Notes: generated by a model not told the origin, from the sequence alone. DNA of 64,000 nt from Usnea hakonensis (GCA_013423325.1 BLJB01000147.1:124001-188000); one strand, 5' to 3'; shown: positions 44,901-57,683, counted from the stretch's first letter. Numbers and translations: made by a program.

Positions 44901-45956
44901 CTGATCCGTCTCCACGCAAATTCAGTTTCGCCAGTCTCGAGATGCAAATTCGATCGCATGATCTTGATTCCTTGTTCATTGACCCACACGATGTATTTTC
45001 CGGACAGCGACCATTTGATGGTGCTTATAGCTCCCTCCCCAGAATGCAGGACCTGATCCTTCCCGGTATTGCCTCCCAGACCTATTGCGCCAAGCCATCC
45101 TGAAGCCGAGGCCGCTGCACTGCCAGTAGTTGTTGAAGTTGAACTGGATCCCGACCTTCCTCCTACCGTCAACACTAGGTTCCCAGCCATGCCTCCAGAT
45201 AGATATGATCGATCAGCTTTGTAGTCAGGTGACAAGGACACCGTCTGGACTGGGCGACCAAAATTGCGTAGTTGCACATCCTTTGTATCCGTCAGAGATT
45301 GGACACAAACATTTCCGTCTATGGAAGAAGATGCGATGTAAATCATATTCGAAGGTGTCAGGGGGACTGGCTGTTGCTGCGGTGTCTTGAAGGCGGGTGA
45401 TCCGTTGCTCTGTTTTGGCGTGGAAGGTCTATGGGACCCTCTATGCTCAGAAGCAACCCTGTTCACGGCATCCAATTTTGTAGCCGCTAATGGAGGAGGG
45501 AAAGGAGATATGGAGAGGCCGGACACGGATGCTTTATGCGCATGGGAGCTCCGAATAGGTCTGAGCGAGGGTACAGAAAGTACATGCTGTCGGATTTAGC
45601 CAGTAGGCACAAGTAGCACTTTCAAAGTCGAAGCTCACTATGTTCCCATTGTGTGTGCCTATGACCTGTGTGCTGTCAGTCTTCTGGTTCAGCGAAAGAC
45701 ATAACAAAAGCCGACCCACCATCTTGTCGCCTGCAACCAGAAAGGCACTCGTAGCATCGCCATTTCGGTATACCGACTTCAAGTGTTCGGTCAAGACGGT
45801 GTACTTTAGGCGCGGTTCTTCGTCCTCTTCGTCCTCATCTTCTGAAGTTTCTCCACCTTCCCCGTTTCCGGACCCAAAATTGCCATTACTGACAACAGGA
45901 GACTCCTCTTCATCGACGCTATCATCCTGATCGGCCCCTCCGGCCTCCGAAGCCAT
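41939..45956 (-). CDS. vps41: Vps41, HOPS complex subunit
   Basis: Five exons: complement(41939..42183, 42242..44532, 44571..45586, 45639..45665, 45720..45956), 1271 residues; exon 2 is only 27 nt. An acidic N-terminal segment (SEDEDEEDEEPRLKY) is followed by a WD40-like propeller starting at VIGTHNGNI and HVLSVPSLRPIRSSHAHKAS. A CLH-type alpha-solenoid follows in the middle (for example LYLANGQPRKALSCSIRLQD). A C-terminal RING-type zinc site is split by intron 4: GYCVGCGEMF then FPCTHIFHLPCLLKYG. Vps41 links the HOPS tether to Ypt7/Rab7 on vacuoles and late endosomes and also carries AP-3 traffic. The propeller contains two Ser/Thr/Pro-rich insertions (about 115-150 and 205-230). The start matches the acidic N-terminus of fungal homologues. 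It is head-to-head with the DUF155 gene. Confidence 0.92.
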
Positions 45957-46199
45957 GGGATTAGAATATGCTGGCTATGAGAAGACGCATACAGTGACGT
46001 AGAATTACTGAGCGCTTTACAGGTGACAGCCCTAGCCCTAGGAGCTACTAGAATAGGCTAAGGTACCGTAGGTACTTTCAGAGAGGCTACCTCAATTACA
46101 GAGAGAACCCCTCTCCACTGCACTCGCTCTAGGAGCAGTATATGATGCGGCAGCCCAGAAATGGGTCTTCCGAGATTTCCTAATGTAACAAAATAGACC
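45957..46199. promoter_or_regulatory. Bidirectional promoter region, VPS41 / DUF155 gene
   Basis: Only 243 bp separate the two divergent start codons. It contains GTACC/GGTACCG-type words near 46060-46075 but no site I can name. Confidence 0.5.
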
Positions 46200-47604
46200 A
46201 TGCTATCAGGTCCGAGCTGCCTGTGTCTTCGGTGCCCACGCATCTTTATTCCAACCCAGTCCCGTTCGTTCAGCTCTCGACGAATCATCCAGCATTCTGT
46301 GCGGTCAAGACCCTCTTCCTTCCATTCTACTGGTGATCTGCGCCCACGAAATTGGATTGAGCGGAATGTCAAATTTTCATCGAGCGCTCCGCACCTCGCA
46401 CAGCAAGACGCGAAGCCAGACAAGTTGCTCTCAAAGACAGAAGAATCCTCTCAGAACAACAAGCGAAAAACTACAAGATCTCAGGCAGCAAAGAACTCTC
46501 TGAGGAGAGTTGCAGTCGAGGCTCAGCGCTCTAGAGATGAGAAAGGTCTCAACAAGGCGTCCGTCATTAGCCATCAGGCAACTTTTAAGGTCAAACAGTG
46601 CCCATGCTTCTTCCTCATTTGATACTGATGATCTGCATTTTTAGACCGTGACAGCAATCTGTGCCGCCGAGGAATATGATGTCGCTGAAGTAGCTCGCAT
46701 ATTTGAGGGTTTGGGAATTAGCCTAGATCCTTACAGGACGGAGCTATATCCACAGGTGGTGCATGTAGCTTTGCCAGTACATGCAGATCCTTCGAGCCCA
46801 GAAGAGACGAGTATAGGGGATATTTTCGTCTTTCCATCTGGTACTGTAGTCGCATGGGCAGTCCCGGAGAATGTTTTAATGCCATTGGTGTCTAAAACTC
46901 TTTTGCCCGCTGCCAAATACCCTCTCCAGCAGCTCGAGGAAGAGGATCTGGAGTACTCTGAAGACTCAAAAAAAGAACACAGTAGCATCAAAGGCGATAG
47001 AATCATCTTGGGCACCAAATCAGAGTCGTCTCAACTGGCAGAAAACGAGCCTGAAGCATCGCTGCCTGCAGATAAGCTTGACACGGTGCTCACAAAGATA
47101 GCCTTTTCGTCCGGTTTGGCTCGCTCAACAAAACTAGCCGTACTCGAGACTCTGTTAAGAGATTATCAAGAATCTACAAGAGACATCCCTTCCCAGCTCT
47201 CCCGCGGAGGCCGAATGCCCTTTACGCGACGCTTCATATCCATAAAGACAGGCCAGCTTCTGAGCATCCGCGCGCAGCTCAATCTCTACGCCGAGCTGAC
47301 AGATTCCCTCCCAGACCTCTTCTGGGACAGCCGCCATGAATTGGGGCTGGAAGGATACTACGAGAAGGTCGGAAGGGCATTGGATACCAATATACGCATC
47401 AAGACGTTGAACGAGAAGATGGATTACGCGCAGGAGATTGCGAGTGTGCTGAGGGAGCATCTGAGCGAGGCTCATGGCGTGAGGTTGGAGTGGATTATTA
47501 TCTTGCTTATTACTGTGGAGGTGTTTTTTGCGTTGCAGAGGGAGTTTAAGGAGTGGAGTGAGGAACGCGATTTGCAGGATCGGAAGTCTCAACTCGTTAC
47601 GTGA
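46200..47604 (+). CDS. DUF155 mitochondrial protein, RMND1/Mrx10-like
   Basis: Two exons: 46200..46589 and 46645..47604, 449 residues. The 55-nt intron has a GTCAAA donor and TTTTTAG acceptor in phase 0, joining ATFK to TVTAICAAEEYD. The N-terminus is Arg/Ser-rich and lacks acids (FSSRRIIQHSVRSRPSSFHS), as in mitochondrial presequences. The DUF155 core is clear: DIFVFPSGTVVAW, then KLAVLETLLRDYQESTRDIP, ISIKTGQLLSIRAQLNLYAE, DLFWDSRHELGLEGYYEKVG, and the C-terminal membrane segment RLEWIIILLITVEVFFAL at about 410-427. Human RMND1 and yeast Mrx10 sit in the mitochondrial inner membrane and support mitochondrial translation. Fungi also have non-mitochondrial relatives (Rmd1, Sif2), but the presequence favours the mitochondrial branch. 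Confidence 0.87.
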
Positions 47605-48380
47605 GGTCGATGGCATGGAAAGGCGTTGGAGGGAGAGGTGGTAGATATCTCGGTTGAGGTTTTTTAAAAAGATACCCTGCTCTCTATCTAGTACCTGTAT
47701 ATATCTTATCGAATAGAGCCACTCAGCTTCTCACATCTGCTCGTTTTACCTTTTTAGACACTCTTTCTTTCCGTCCAACGAATAACGAATGCAAGTACAG
47801 TGAGCTAAAACATCAAAGATTCTTAACCTCAAACAACTACTACTAGAAATGAAAACCGAAATCTCCACGTCACTCTCACAAAATAGGATCCATTTGTTCC
47901 AGACATTGCCAGCTTATCAAAATTTGCACCTAAATCCATTGACCCGTCCTTGCAATGAAAAGGTTCCTAGCTATCATTATTTCATAATCTCGTATACATG
48001 CAAGCGCAACGCTCTTCTCTAGGTAATTAAAAAGGTGTAGACAATTCTGGGAAATGGTTAAAGGTTCCTAGCTGTCATTATTTCATAATCTCGTATACAT
48101 GCAAGCGCAACGCTCTTTCCTAGGTAATGGGAAAGGTGTAGACATTTCTGGGAAATGGATAGCAGGTGGAAGAAAAAGAAAAAGGTTGCTGTTGAGAAAT
48201 CGTTTGTGAATTTGATGCCGCTTTGTTGTGTAGAGTTTGGTTTGGGGGGGAGGGTGTGTGGGATGTGTGGGATGAGCTTGATGTTATCGTGTTGGGTTCT
48301 GGAAGTGAGGGTTCGGAAGTAGTTATCACGAGTTGGTCGTCGTGCTTTGGTGGGTGTCTGGCTCTCCTTTGCAAGAGTTC
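47605..48380. other. Convergent intergenic region
   Basis: 3' ends of the DUF155 gene (+) and the NLR gene (-), with the 101-bp tandem duplication described separately. No gene is supported. Confidence 0.5.
47960..48158. repeat. 101-bp direct tandem duplication
   Basis: AGGTTCCTAGCT(A/G)TCATTA starts at 47961 and again at 48062, and the two copies match along almost their whole length up to TTCTGGGAAATGG. They differ at only a handful of positions (for example CTTCTCTAGG against CTTTCCTAGG, and TTAAAAA against TGGGAAA). The high identity points to a fairly recent event. Confidence 0.92.
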
Positions 48381-51300
48381 TCAAGAGGGTTGTGGGGATT
48401 GGGGAGATGCTTCTATTCCAACTTCAGGAGAGTCTGGGATTATGATGCTCCATCCGTCGGAGATGCTTTCGACATCCGAGTTCACGATGTCTGATCCTGA
48501 CGCCTCTTCTCGGATGATGTTCCTTTGGAGCTCGTCTTCTTGGCGGGCTTGGTCGTAGAGTTGTCGTAGGTCTATTTCTTGGTACATTTCCTTTATGTGG
48601 TCTGGAGCACGTTGCCAACGGTCATATGAGAGGGACCTTTTCAAGACCTCCATAATGCCATCCGCTTGCTCTTTCGATAGTCTTAGATCAAGCCAGTGGG
48701 GCCATTCTGTCCTATCTATGATCTGCACTGCGATTCCCGTGCATTCCAAGGACAGCGATGCACCCGAGGCAGTCAAAGTTTCTTCGAGTTCCATAAGATT
48801 AGGGCCTCTCTCAAAGCACAGCCGCAGAACATTTAGTAGTGAGAGATGTAGCCGAAACTCATATCTCCCTACTCGAAAACATGTTACAGCTGCATCAGCT
48901 GGATCTTCGTATAGCCATTCCGCTTGCTTACGGCAATAGACCCTCTGGTTGGGATTGGCTCCACTCTCAAGAAACGCTCGTAAAGTGCTGATCCACTCTG
49001 TCTGATCTCCTCTTGAAAAGCCAGAGCGATGAAACCAATATGAGCACATTGTGTATAGAAAGAAGCCCCACGGTGTACCTTCTGTATATCTCATCTGTGG
49101 ATTTGCACCTCGCTTCAAGAGCGCCGTTATGAGCTTCAGGTACCCGGAGTTAGGGTCTGAATAGACACCGGCGATCAAGTAGTGATACAGACCGCGAAGA
49201 ACACAGCCAAGGAGGTAGTCCACTGTGCTGCAAGTCCGCCGTCTGAACTGTGAGTCATCGCCACAGTAGGACTGGGTGTTAGTAATTCCACTGTTTGAAA
49301 TCGTGTACACAACATATAAACCAAGTCCATAAGAAGCTGCAAAACCCAAAAAGTCCGTGGGATTAATGTTGGGGATACCGCCATCTCTAGACTTGTCTTC
49401 CGAATAGCCCCATGTCCTACACCAATGGACATTTGACGGATTCCCCCAATATCGTTGACAATATGTTGCTATACTTTGATACAAAAGACCCATAAGACCT
49501 GGCTGTGCAAATCCTATTTTCTCTTCCGCTAAGGACATAACCATCATGATGCGCTCAATACGTGCACGAACTGGTGACTCGTCCTTTGAAAGCCAAAAGA
49601 GAACGAGATCAGCAAGACATAACTTAGTTCGCAATATCCGAGGATGAGGAATCTCAGAGGCGCTTGCTTCCAGGAATTTTTTCGCTTGCTCATTGTCTTT
49701 GAAGAAATCAAGGGCTGTTCCATGAAGAAAGTCAACCCGGCGACACTCTTGATAATTTATGAGCTCTATCAGATCGTTGCAACGCTCCGGGGGTGGGTTT
49801 TGGTTCTCTGGGAACTTCGAAAATTGGTCGCAGGGGAGTGAATATAGGTGATCCGTTTCGCGTACTTCCAGAATCCCCTGACACGTCTTGGCAATCCGCT
49901 CCCTTGTCAAGTGGCAATGGCGGCATATATCACCGAGCGAAACATCCGAAGAAGATAGAAGAACATTGTCTATCTGATTGTATCCTGCAAGGGCAATGTT
50001 GAAGAGTGACGTATTGGGCCAATTCCGGACCAGATGGAGGTATTGTGCTGCCTCTTTACGATAGACTTTGTCGATTCTCTGGAGCATGTGGACATACACC
50101 CCTTCAATTTCACCTGGCAAAATACGGAGTCTCTCAAGCAGTTGATCGGCATCGTCACCATTCCGAATTCCTTCAAGTTGGTCCCTAACGGCCAGCTTGA
50201 CCCACAGAAATACGCCTTCTGCTCTGCCGACAATGCTGTTTATAATTTCGTCGACCATGAGCGAAGATTCTGGGACCTGTAAGGTCTCGCACCGCGCTCC
50301 CTCAAGCTTGTTTGATACATACTCTTGAATGTCTGGCCCGGTGAGTTCTTGTAGCTTCAGCATCGCGGAGGATCCGAACTCGTCTCGGAATAATCGATAA
50401 GGTCGGCTGGATAGACAGATCTTGATATTTGAAAACTGTCGAAAGTCTCTTGTCAACTCCAATAGGTCATCCTGACTGCCACTGAATTCGTCTAAGCCAT
50501 CGACAAAAACACAGAGACGATATGACTGTAGTCCATAACGGAGCAAGTGTTGCAACGTTGCCAAAAGACGTCGTTCAGTCCAGGTTGGTAGTTGATGAGT
50601 CCGTTGCTGAGCGGTATTCATGTATCCTTCAAGGACTGGCATCAGCTCGGGAGTCTTTTCCATGATTTGATAGATGATCGACCTAAGTAACCCCCTCGAA
50701 CTCTTTTGCAACTCGGTACCAGCGTTCCAGAAGAAGAACTTGAGCAAGAGGACCTCGCTGGTTCCGGACCAAACTCTTAATGCTGCATTTGTCCGAGGAT
50801 CTTGAGAGATAAGGTTCATCAATGTGGATTTGCCGGAACCAGCTTTGCCAGAGATCCAGTAAGTACCATGTCCGCTTTCAAGCCAATGCATGAAGTTATG
50901 CCAGGGCAGAAATTGATCCCCAGGCTTTTCGAAGATCCAACTAAATGTTTTTTTGTGTGCTTCTTCGATTCCCTCCTGGCGAGCATGAATATCAGGAAAA
51001 TACAAGCTCTCGAGTAGATTCTTGTAACTGTCTTCGGAGGAAATCTGGACACGGAGCTACAATGAGGACAGAATTAGCACTCTTTGTTCGCAGACATAGC
51101 CAGCCGCACAGACTTGAAGTGAAAAGAAGCTTTTTCTGCTCAGAAAGCGTTTCAGGGCTTAAGGTCTCTAGCGATTAGGAAACTGCCTCTCCAAATATTC
51201 GTACCTTCTCGATTTCTTGAATGAAGTGCTGCTTGCATGATGCGTTCTCATTCTGGATCCACTCTTTCAATGCAGCGAACTGCTCCTGATCTCCGGCCAC

Positions 51301-51884
51301 AGCATTGATGAAAGTTTGCACTTTGCGGTCGAGGTCTTTGAACGCTTTGCTCTGCTCCGTGGAAGCTTTTCGGGCATGTTGCCTGCATTGATTCATTGTT
51401 TGCCTATTGTGCAGACTAAAATAGTACTTGGAAACTTTACATACCTCAGGTCGACTAAGATTAAGGTGTTTAGCGTCTTACGATGCTGCTCTAACCTATT
51501 CTCAATACTTTCGATGATAGTCTTATTCCAGGTCTCCTTTACGGCTTTGAGAACGGCGTCGCGCTTTCTGTGCGGGCCTTGGATAGCGAGCTTCTGAAGC
51601 TCACCGATCAATTCATTCGCAGTCTTAGAGCAATGCTGGGCCAGATCCAAAAGTTTCTTGTCTTCTTGACAACCTTGCTGCGCCGATTCAGCGCTCGGAG
51701 AGGTTTCGGGTAATTTTAGGTCCGTAGAGATATGTGCAAGATATTCGGCCATGGACTCGATATCTTTATTTTTAGCCGAGGCTCCATCTTTGTATAATTC
51801 CTTGCATTTCGTGACGATCTTTGCACTAAAGTCTATGACCTGTATCACATTGCACGCAAGGCTCAAGGCAGTAAGAGGGTCCAT
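48381..51884 (-). CDS. NACHT-domain NLR-like receptor
   Basis: Three exons: complement(48381..51056, 51205..51382, 51445..51884), 1097 residues. The N-terminus (MDPLTALSLACNVIQVIDFS onward, about 1-150) is the helical signalling domain class common on fungal NLRs (SesA / fungal_N type). A helical linker leads to LRVQISSEDSYKNLL and the FPDIHARQEGIEEAHKKTFS block that precedes fungal NACHT domains. Walker A is GKAGSGKS at 276-283 and Walker B VFVDGLDEF at about 389-397, followed by ICLSSRPYRLF (sensor 1 type). The C-terminal half is long, Cys-rich and helical, with two ankyrin-like words (ALLKRGANPQ and FLESGANPNQ). Such proteins act in non-self recognition and programmed cell death in fungi. 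The ATG at 51884 begins the conserved N-terminal helix. Confidence 0.87.
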
Positions 51885-54800
51885 AATGTTTATATAAGGT
51901 AAGATACCTATGAGCAGATTTGGCAGGGACGTCCCGTTTAAGTATTCCACCGGGACAATGATTGGGAAGAGATGAGGGGTACACACCTCAAGGGTAGATG
52001 CATGAGTCCGTCCAATCACTATTCAGCTCATTACCTAGACTCTGGATTCCAGCCCAGTCTACAGAAATTTTCGGGAATCAATGCCCTGAAGGAGATTAGG
52101 GTGGCGGAGAAATGTCTGAAAGTCCACAGCTGAGTCGAAGCCACACGGCTAGACGAGTGTAGCCTTTTAGGTCGGCAGGACGAGGGGCCAGCAGTCATCA
52201 TAGTAATTGAGCCTGGGCACCGTGCAGAATTGGAGAGGCATGTTCTCCATCTTTTGCTCATTGAATGTAGCACCGAAGATCTAGAAGTTAACAAAAATGG
52301 TGGTGGATCGATAATGTCCTTGCCTTTATTGTTCACTTCACAGAAGCGTAGTCTGTTGCATCACTTAACCGACAAAACGACGGAGCCATATGACAGCGCC
52401 CAGAAATGCCAAGAGACCGCTCCGATCCTGGGATCAAACACTCGGGATTTCATTTGTCTACATCGAAATGCCCAAGCCATGGGTCCTCCGTCTCGCCCTC
52501 CTGTCAACATGCAGTCTTATTGCGATTGACAGGCTGGGTCCTGCTAGATTAGGAGAACGGAGGGCGAGAAGAAAATATATCAGCAGGTGCAAGGGGATAT
52601 GGTATATGGTCCGCCATTTACCGATGGGTAGCTCAGGATGATGAGATTTACAGTATTGAATTGTGACTGCACCGCTTTTTTTTTGCACGCGCTTTGGGCG
52701 TCTAATAAGTGCTTTCTCCATCAACCTCCTATTGCTAGAGGAAGTGCTGGCCTTACTTGTAATCCTGTGACGTCATTCACGATAGAAATTAAAGCCTCTC
52801 ACTTGACATGCAGATAACTTGGGGCGTGTTTGAAACAATGCATCACCTCTCAAGGTCTTGGCAGAGACTTCACGGGCTATTGAGTACCTTAGTTACTAAT
52901 TTCTCCTATATAACTGGACAGTCAAGTCTATATTCTCGCATTAAATGAAAAAGGCCGGTTCGATTTGGATTTGGATCACTGGAGTAGCCAGAGATTAATA
53001 GAATTTACAAGCAATCTCTGTTACTTGAAGTGAAGAGACTACCAGTTTAAAGCAATCACCGTGTCTTCCTCAGAGCCTAGATCTTCAGCTTCACGAAATG
53101 TCTCCACCAGTATAGCGGAGTCACGGTTAGAAGAATGGCGTGAAATACCCTGTACTAATGCAACTTATCATTCAAACCACAACCTTCGCAAAGCTTCAAA
53201 GCGTAAAACCTCCACGACGGCTCAAAGATTACCATGGCGGGAGCGCCAAGCCTGCAAAATTAGTTGACGTAGGCTGTGTACCTGATCTCTCGGAACATGA
53301 TCAGCGAAGATACGGTCCAGCACATCTAACCAAGTGTCTGCATTGTTTTCTAAAGTTCCTCAAGAGCGGTTATAGCCAAACCCACACCCCTTTTCTTGCT
53401 GGAAGGTACAAGGAAAGAGCAACTCAATATGTTAAAATGCCGTATGTGGGTCTGAGATTAGAAAGTTTCTTCTTCTCTGTCTTCCAAGGTTTAATACTGG
53501 ATTTGAGACTCTTCAGATGTCATGAGCTTTACGAGCGGTCGCAGTTCACCGTGACATCTTATCATCTCGTTCCCCAAAGAGTATTCACGAGGACGGCATT
53601 AATTTCTGCAAGGCATCACAGTTGAAGAGGCCTAAGCGAAGGACTATCGCGGTATCGGGCTGTTGTTGAGAAGAACGGAGAGCTGATAACTTTTAGGGAC
53701 GTTTGGTTGGTTTAGTCAATGAAGAAGGGATAGTAGAGCTGGAAATTGCATAACGCGTGGGTTCAGTAGGAGCTGGTCGCCAGCTGATAGGGTAGACCTG
53801 ATCTCCTGACGAAGTTTAGCCGTGCTGGGCGCGAGATGTTGACCCACTGCACAATCTCAGACACCTAATAGTGACCACTAGTCTCCACTTGTCCATGATC
53901 TATGCCGACGTGTGAACATGGAGAAAGTTTTAAGACTATTCGCCGAAGGTTGACTAGTATAAGGACCTCCTGAGCGGCGAAGGCCCAAGAATGGATGGTA
54001 TGGATCTATGAGCTCATTAAATGAGCGATTGAGTTGCAGGACAGGGCAGTGGTAAATTAAATCTATATCGTGTTTACCGTGAAAGCGCTCTTCGCTGATA
54101 CAAGATTCGGAGAACCGCATTTCTCGATGCACTTCGATTCCAACTCTCTCTTCCTCAAGATCCAATGTGGTTTTTGTGGCTGGACTGCAGCAAATATTGT
54201 TTGTGAGTATATCTTTCTTTTAAGCAACTTTCTTTTCTTACAAGCCCTGCTGGCTGAGTTGGCTAGAGCTAAATCACTCCACTAAGGTGACATGAGCGGA
54301 AAATGGCTGCCTCAACAAACCCCAAGCTAGTGGCCCAATCTCATTTCTCATTTCTTTGAGCACATTTCCCTTCATTCCTTTGCCTGTGATCTATGCAAGA
54401 TCTAGACCACTCCAAGCTGTGAGATTGAATTGCGGAAATAAACCTTGAGATATGCACACGACAATTACCGTGTATCAATACTCTCTGATTCGACGCCCAC
54501 TTTACACCCTTGGGCCCTCGGAGACGTTTTATCTACTGTAGATCCCCTATACAGATTGCTTGCCGTCTTCTCAAAATACAATAATGATAAGGATAGCAAT
54601 TTCTATTGGCTCAAAGTTACGTGCATCATAGTCCCAGCTGCAAGCAAAAAGATAACGCCAAGGAGGATGCCATACATAATACATGATACAACATATATCA
54701 TTTCTCACTTCTCATTTACTCTGACCGTTAGGGGCCAGGCATTAACAAGCCAAATCCCCTATACCACACTGACAGTAGATACAACTGATTCGGGAGCAAC

Positions 54801-56432
54801 TAACGCTGTAATATTGTTTTACATAGAGGTTATGAATACTGTCGTCTTGTTCCGTTATGGGTGCACCGGGATAAGCTGTGTCGACATAAGCTGTGTCGAC
54901 ATTTGCTGGGCTGAAAAGAAGAGGTGCATGAATCTAGTTGAAGGTTTGTTTCAATCTTCCGGGTTTGTCTCACTTGTTTTTTACACGCTACTATGCACTT
55001 AACGCTTCGCCAAAGTGAGGTGACAAAATATTGTTTGGCCGTTTGCAAATTAAATCTCTGTTTGGTTTAAATCACATGAGAAGACAAGTAGCTATTCTGC
55101 ACATGTAGCTGCATCCGAGGCAAACTTTGCGTCGAAGAAACTTCTCGACTTTTCTCTATCCTTCCACTTGCATCTTTGTGAGAAAGTTCTATACCCTCTT
55201 TGTGTTTTTCAGAACTCATTCTTACACTAGAAGGTTTAATGTCCGGTATTCTAAAGTAGGGTAAAGTACTTAGATTAAGCCTGGTCCGATTGGACCCTCA
55301 GGTTAATCTGGCTGTGCTACTTCAAAGAAGATCTCGTTTACTACTAGGACAACGTGGACAAACTGTTACGTTTTAAACCCTCTAAGCTATCTATGAAGAC
55401 GAACATTTGCATCACATAAAACAGTGACCGACCGACATATTCTGAAGTGACTCCACGAAGGCCTTTTTTTGAACCAAACTTCAACTTGCTGGCAGCCTCA
55501 GATTGGCTCAAAGCACAACTCAAGCCGAGACTCACAGATACAACAGCTGTACTTAGACTTCCGGACACAGTTATGTCAAGCAAAGTATAGTGACCGCTTC
55601 TAGCTGATATCGTGATGGTTATCCGCATACTCACTGTCGAAGATAGCTCGTATTAACTCGGCTTAATACTCAGAAAGTAAGGCTGAGCGCCAAATGAAGG
55701 GTGTGCCAATGGCAAGCGAAAGAGTTGTCTTGGAATCTAATACTGGATACATGCTAGCCCTTGAATCTAAATCGATGCTTCTATGGCCTTTCACGCGCGG
55801 CGTAAGCAGAGAAAGCTGTCAGCCTGCTTCTGAGTTTCTGAACGGAGGGGTTTCAGAAGCTGAGTGCTTACGCGGATAGCCACAGCTGGTATTAATGTAT
55901 CTTACACTGGTCTTCCGCTGTGACTCAATAATCAGCAGCAGATGCCTCTTTAGACCGGGACAACCGAAAGTAAGTACTGGAACTGATAGTCTGCTGTGCT
56001 GCAAAGGAAACGTACTTTGCTTTAGAAACAATGAGTATTGTAGATGACCGAGGGGGATAATGTGCAGGATGGTCAGGCCATCCTTTGGCATGACCGAACA
56101 CTTGAATGAAATGAATTAACCGTGGCCTTCAGCCTGACCTTGATCGGATCATTCACATTTCAGGCAGGGATTTCTGTTCCAGCCCGGCAAGGTACTTGTG
56201 AATCTAAGGTATCAGTCACTCGCTAATTTCAGGATAAAACACCCTCACCAAACCTCACCCACTTAATCTTCTTCCACAACCATCATCCACTCTTACCATA
56301 GTTACATTGCTACATCGCTTTGCATTGCATAACATAGCCAAACATTCTTCACTTACCTACTTAGCCTGACGTCCACACATACCTACCCAAAGCACGCTTC
56401 AAAGCTTCAAATCTCACACGTTTAATTGCAAA
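51885..56432. other. 4.5-kb gene-empty stretch
   Basis: Open frames here (53061-53267, 53140-53625, 54445-55002, 53878-54165 minus, 55344-55634 minus) have AT-rich, mixed translations with no recognisable family. A 15-bp unit (ATAAGCTGTGTCGAC) is doubled at about 54871-54900. No terminal repeats or transposase motifs were found by eye. The NLR promoter must lie at the left end and the promoter of the 56433 gene at the right. Confidence 0.5.
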
Positions 56433-57683
56433 ATGCCAGTGAGTACCTGCTCCTCTCGGATTAGACAAGTAACCACAGGTCGCACAGCTGCTAAGACACG
56501 CTGCCAGGGCATCATAACAACATATACCGAGTTCGCCGACGCTCACGTCGCGCGTTTTGAAGAGAGAGGCAAGCCTAGAAAGATTTCGCGCGCGAAAGTC
56601 GAGTACCAAATACTGCGAGAAATTAACAACGCAAACCTCTTGGTGGATTGCAAGTTGAGCTGGACGCATGCGGTGAGTATCCTTTCCAACTACCCTTGCG
56701 ACAACATACGTAGTTGATCCTCTGCTGACCCATCTACTCAGATTCTCAACTCGCAACTCTTCGATGCTCTGTGGGATTCCATCTCTAGACGACTTAAATT
56801 GCCCAAGTCATGCACCGCCCGCTACGTTCCTGACCCGACTCTAATCCAATTTGAAGCACCTTCGGACGATGAGGCCGAAGAAGGTGTCAAAGAAGCCGAC
56901 GGCGCTGTTGGAGATGAGAATGAGTCCCGTCAATCAAGTCCTGACATCGTCAGCAGCGCCTCGGGGTCCGGCGAAGCAGACGCCAGTGCGTCAAGAAGTC
57001 CCGAACCAGTCACAGACCCCAGCTCAATTGTACGCGATGAAGATTCTCGCGATGCCTATAGTGAGGCAGAGTTTTCGGCGCACGAAGAGCGCGACAGCTC
57101 CTACGAGGAGCCGTCAGGTCAGAGAAAGAAGCAGGCGAAGGCGAAGACCTCTGCAAAGGCCGGCTCTAAACCTCGTGGAGTCAAGAAACATAAGACAGCA
57201 CAGAAAAAAGCAGCCCCAGCGCAGCTCAAAACAGCCGCCGCCATAATCCTGGAGTCCGTGCAACAATCCGCTGCTGAAATCCCATCCGCTACGCCAGAGC
57301 CCACAGCAACCACATCAGCGCCTGTCTCCAACAACAACAACCCCACACACCCCTCCCCCACTGCTCCTCCCCTCGCAACCCCAACTCCAAACACCAGCAC
57401 CACCAACCCCCCAGCTACCCACCCCACCCGCGCCCCCTATGCGACGGACCGACCGCTACCACCAGCCCTGGCCCTTCAATACAATAAGATGCTGAAGCGC
57501 ATGCAGGACTTCCGCGACGAAAAGGCGCAGGCGAGTAAGAAAGTGAAGACTGGTGCTGATGGGGTGGAGGGGGAGGGGGGACGCGCGATTGCAAGCGTGA
57601 GGGATGGAGGACGGCAGATTGCGACGATGAGGGAGGGGACTGGGATGGGTCTTAAGAGGTCGAAGGGTACGAAATCCCTGTGA
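56433..57683 (+). CDS. Unknown protein with acidic, Pro-rich disordered C-terminus
   Basis: Two exons: 56433..56672 and 56742..57683, 393 residues. The 69-nt intron (GTGAGT...CTCAG) is in phase 0 and joins SWTHA to ILNSQLFDALWDSISRRLKL. The first about 120 residues look folded and basic (FEERGKPRKISRAKVEYQIL, REINNANLL). After that the chain is acidic and Ser-rich (DDEAEEGVKEADG), then Lys/Ala-rich with possible nuclear-localisation runs (KPRGVKKHKTAQKKAAPAQ), then Pro/Thr/Asn-rich, and finally a short Lys/Arg-rich end. A nuclear role is possible but I recognise no domain. ATG 56433 is the first ATG in frame and is preceded by CAAA (A at -3). Confidence 0.7.

Noticed and set aside
53140..53625. 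161-codon plus-strand ORF, possible transposon relic
   Set aside because: No transposase, reverse transcriptase or terminal repeat could be read around it.
54445..55002. 185-codon plus-strand ORF in the gene-empty stretch
   Set aside because: Translation has a mixed composition and a tandem 5-residue duplication from the 15-bp repeat; no motif or family.
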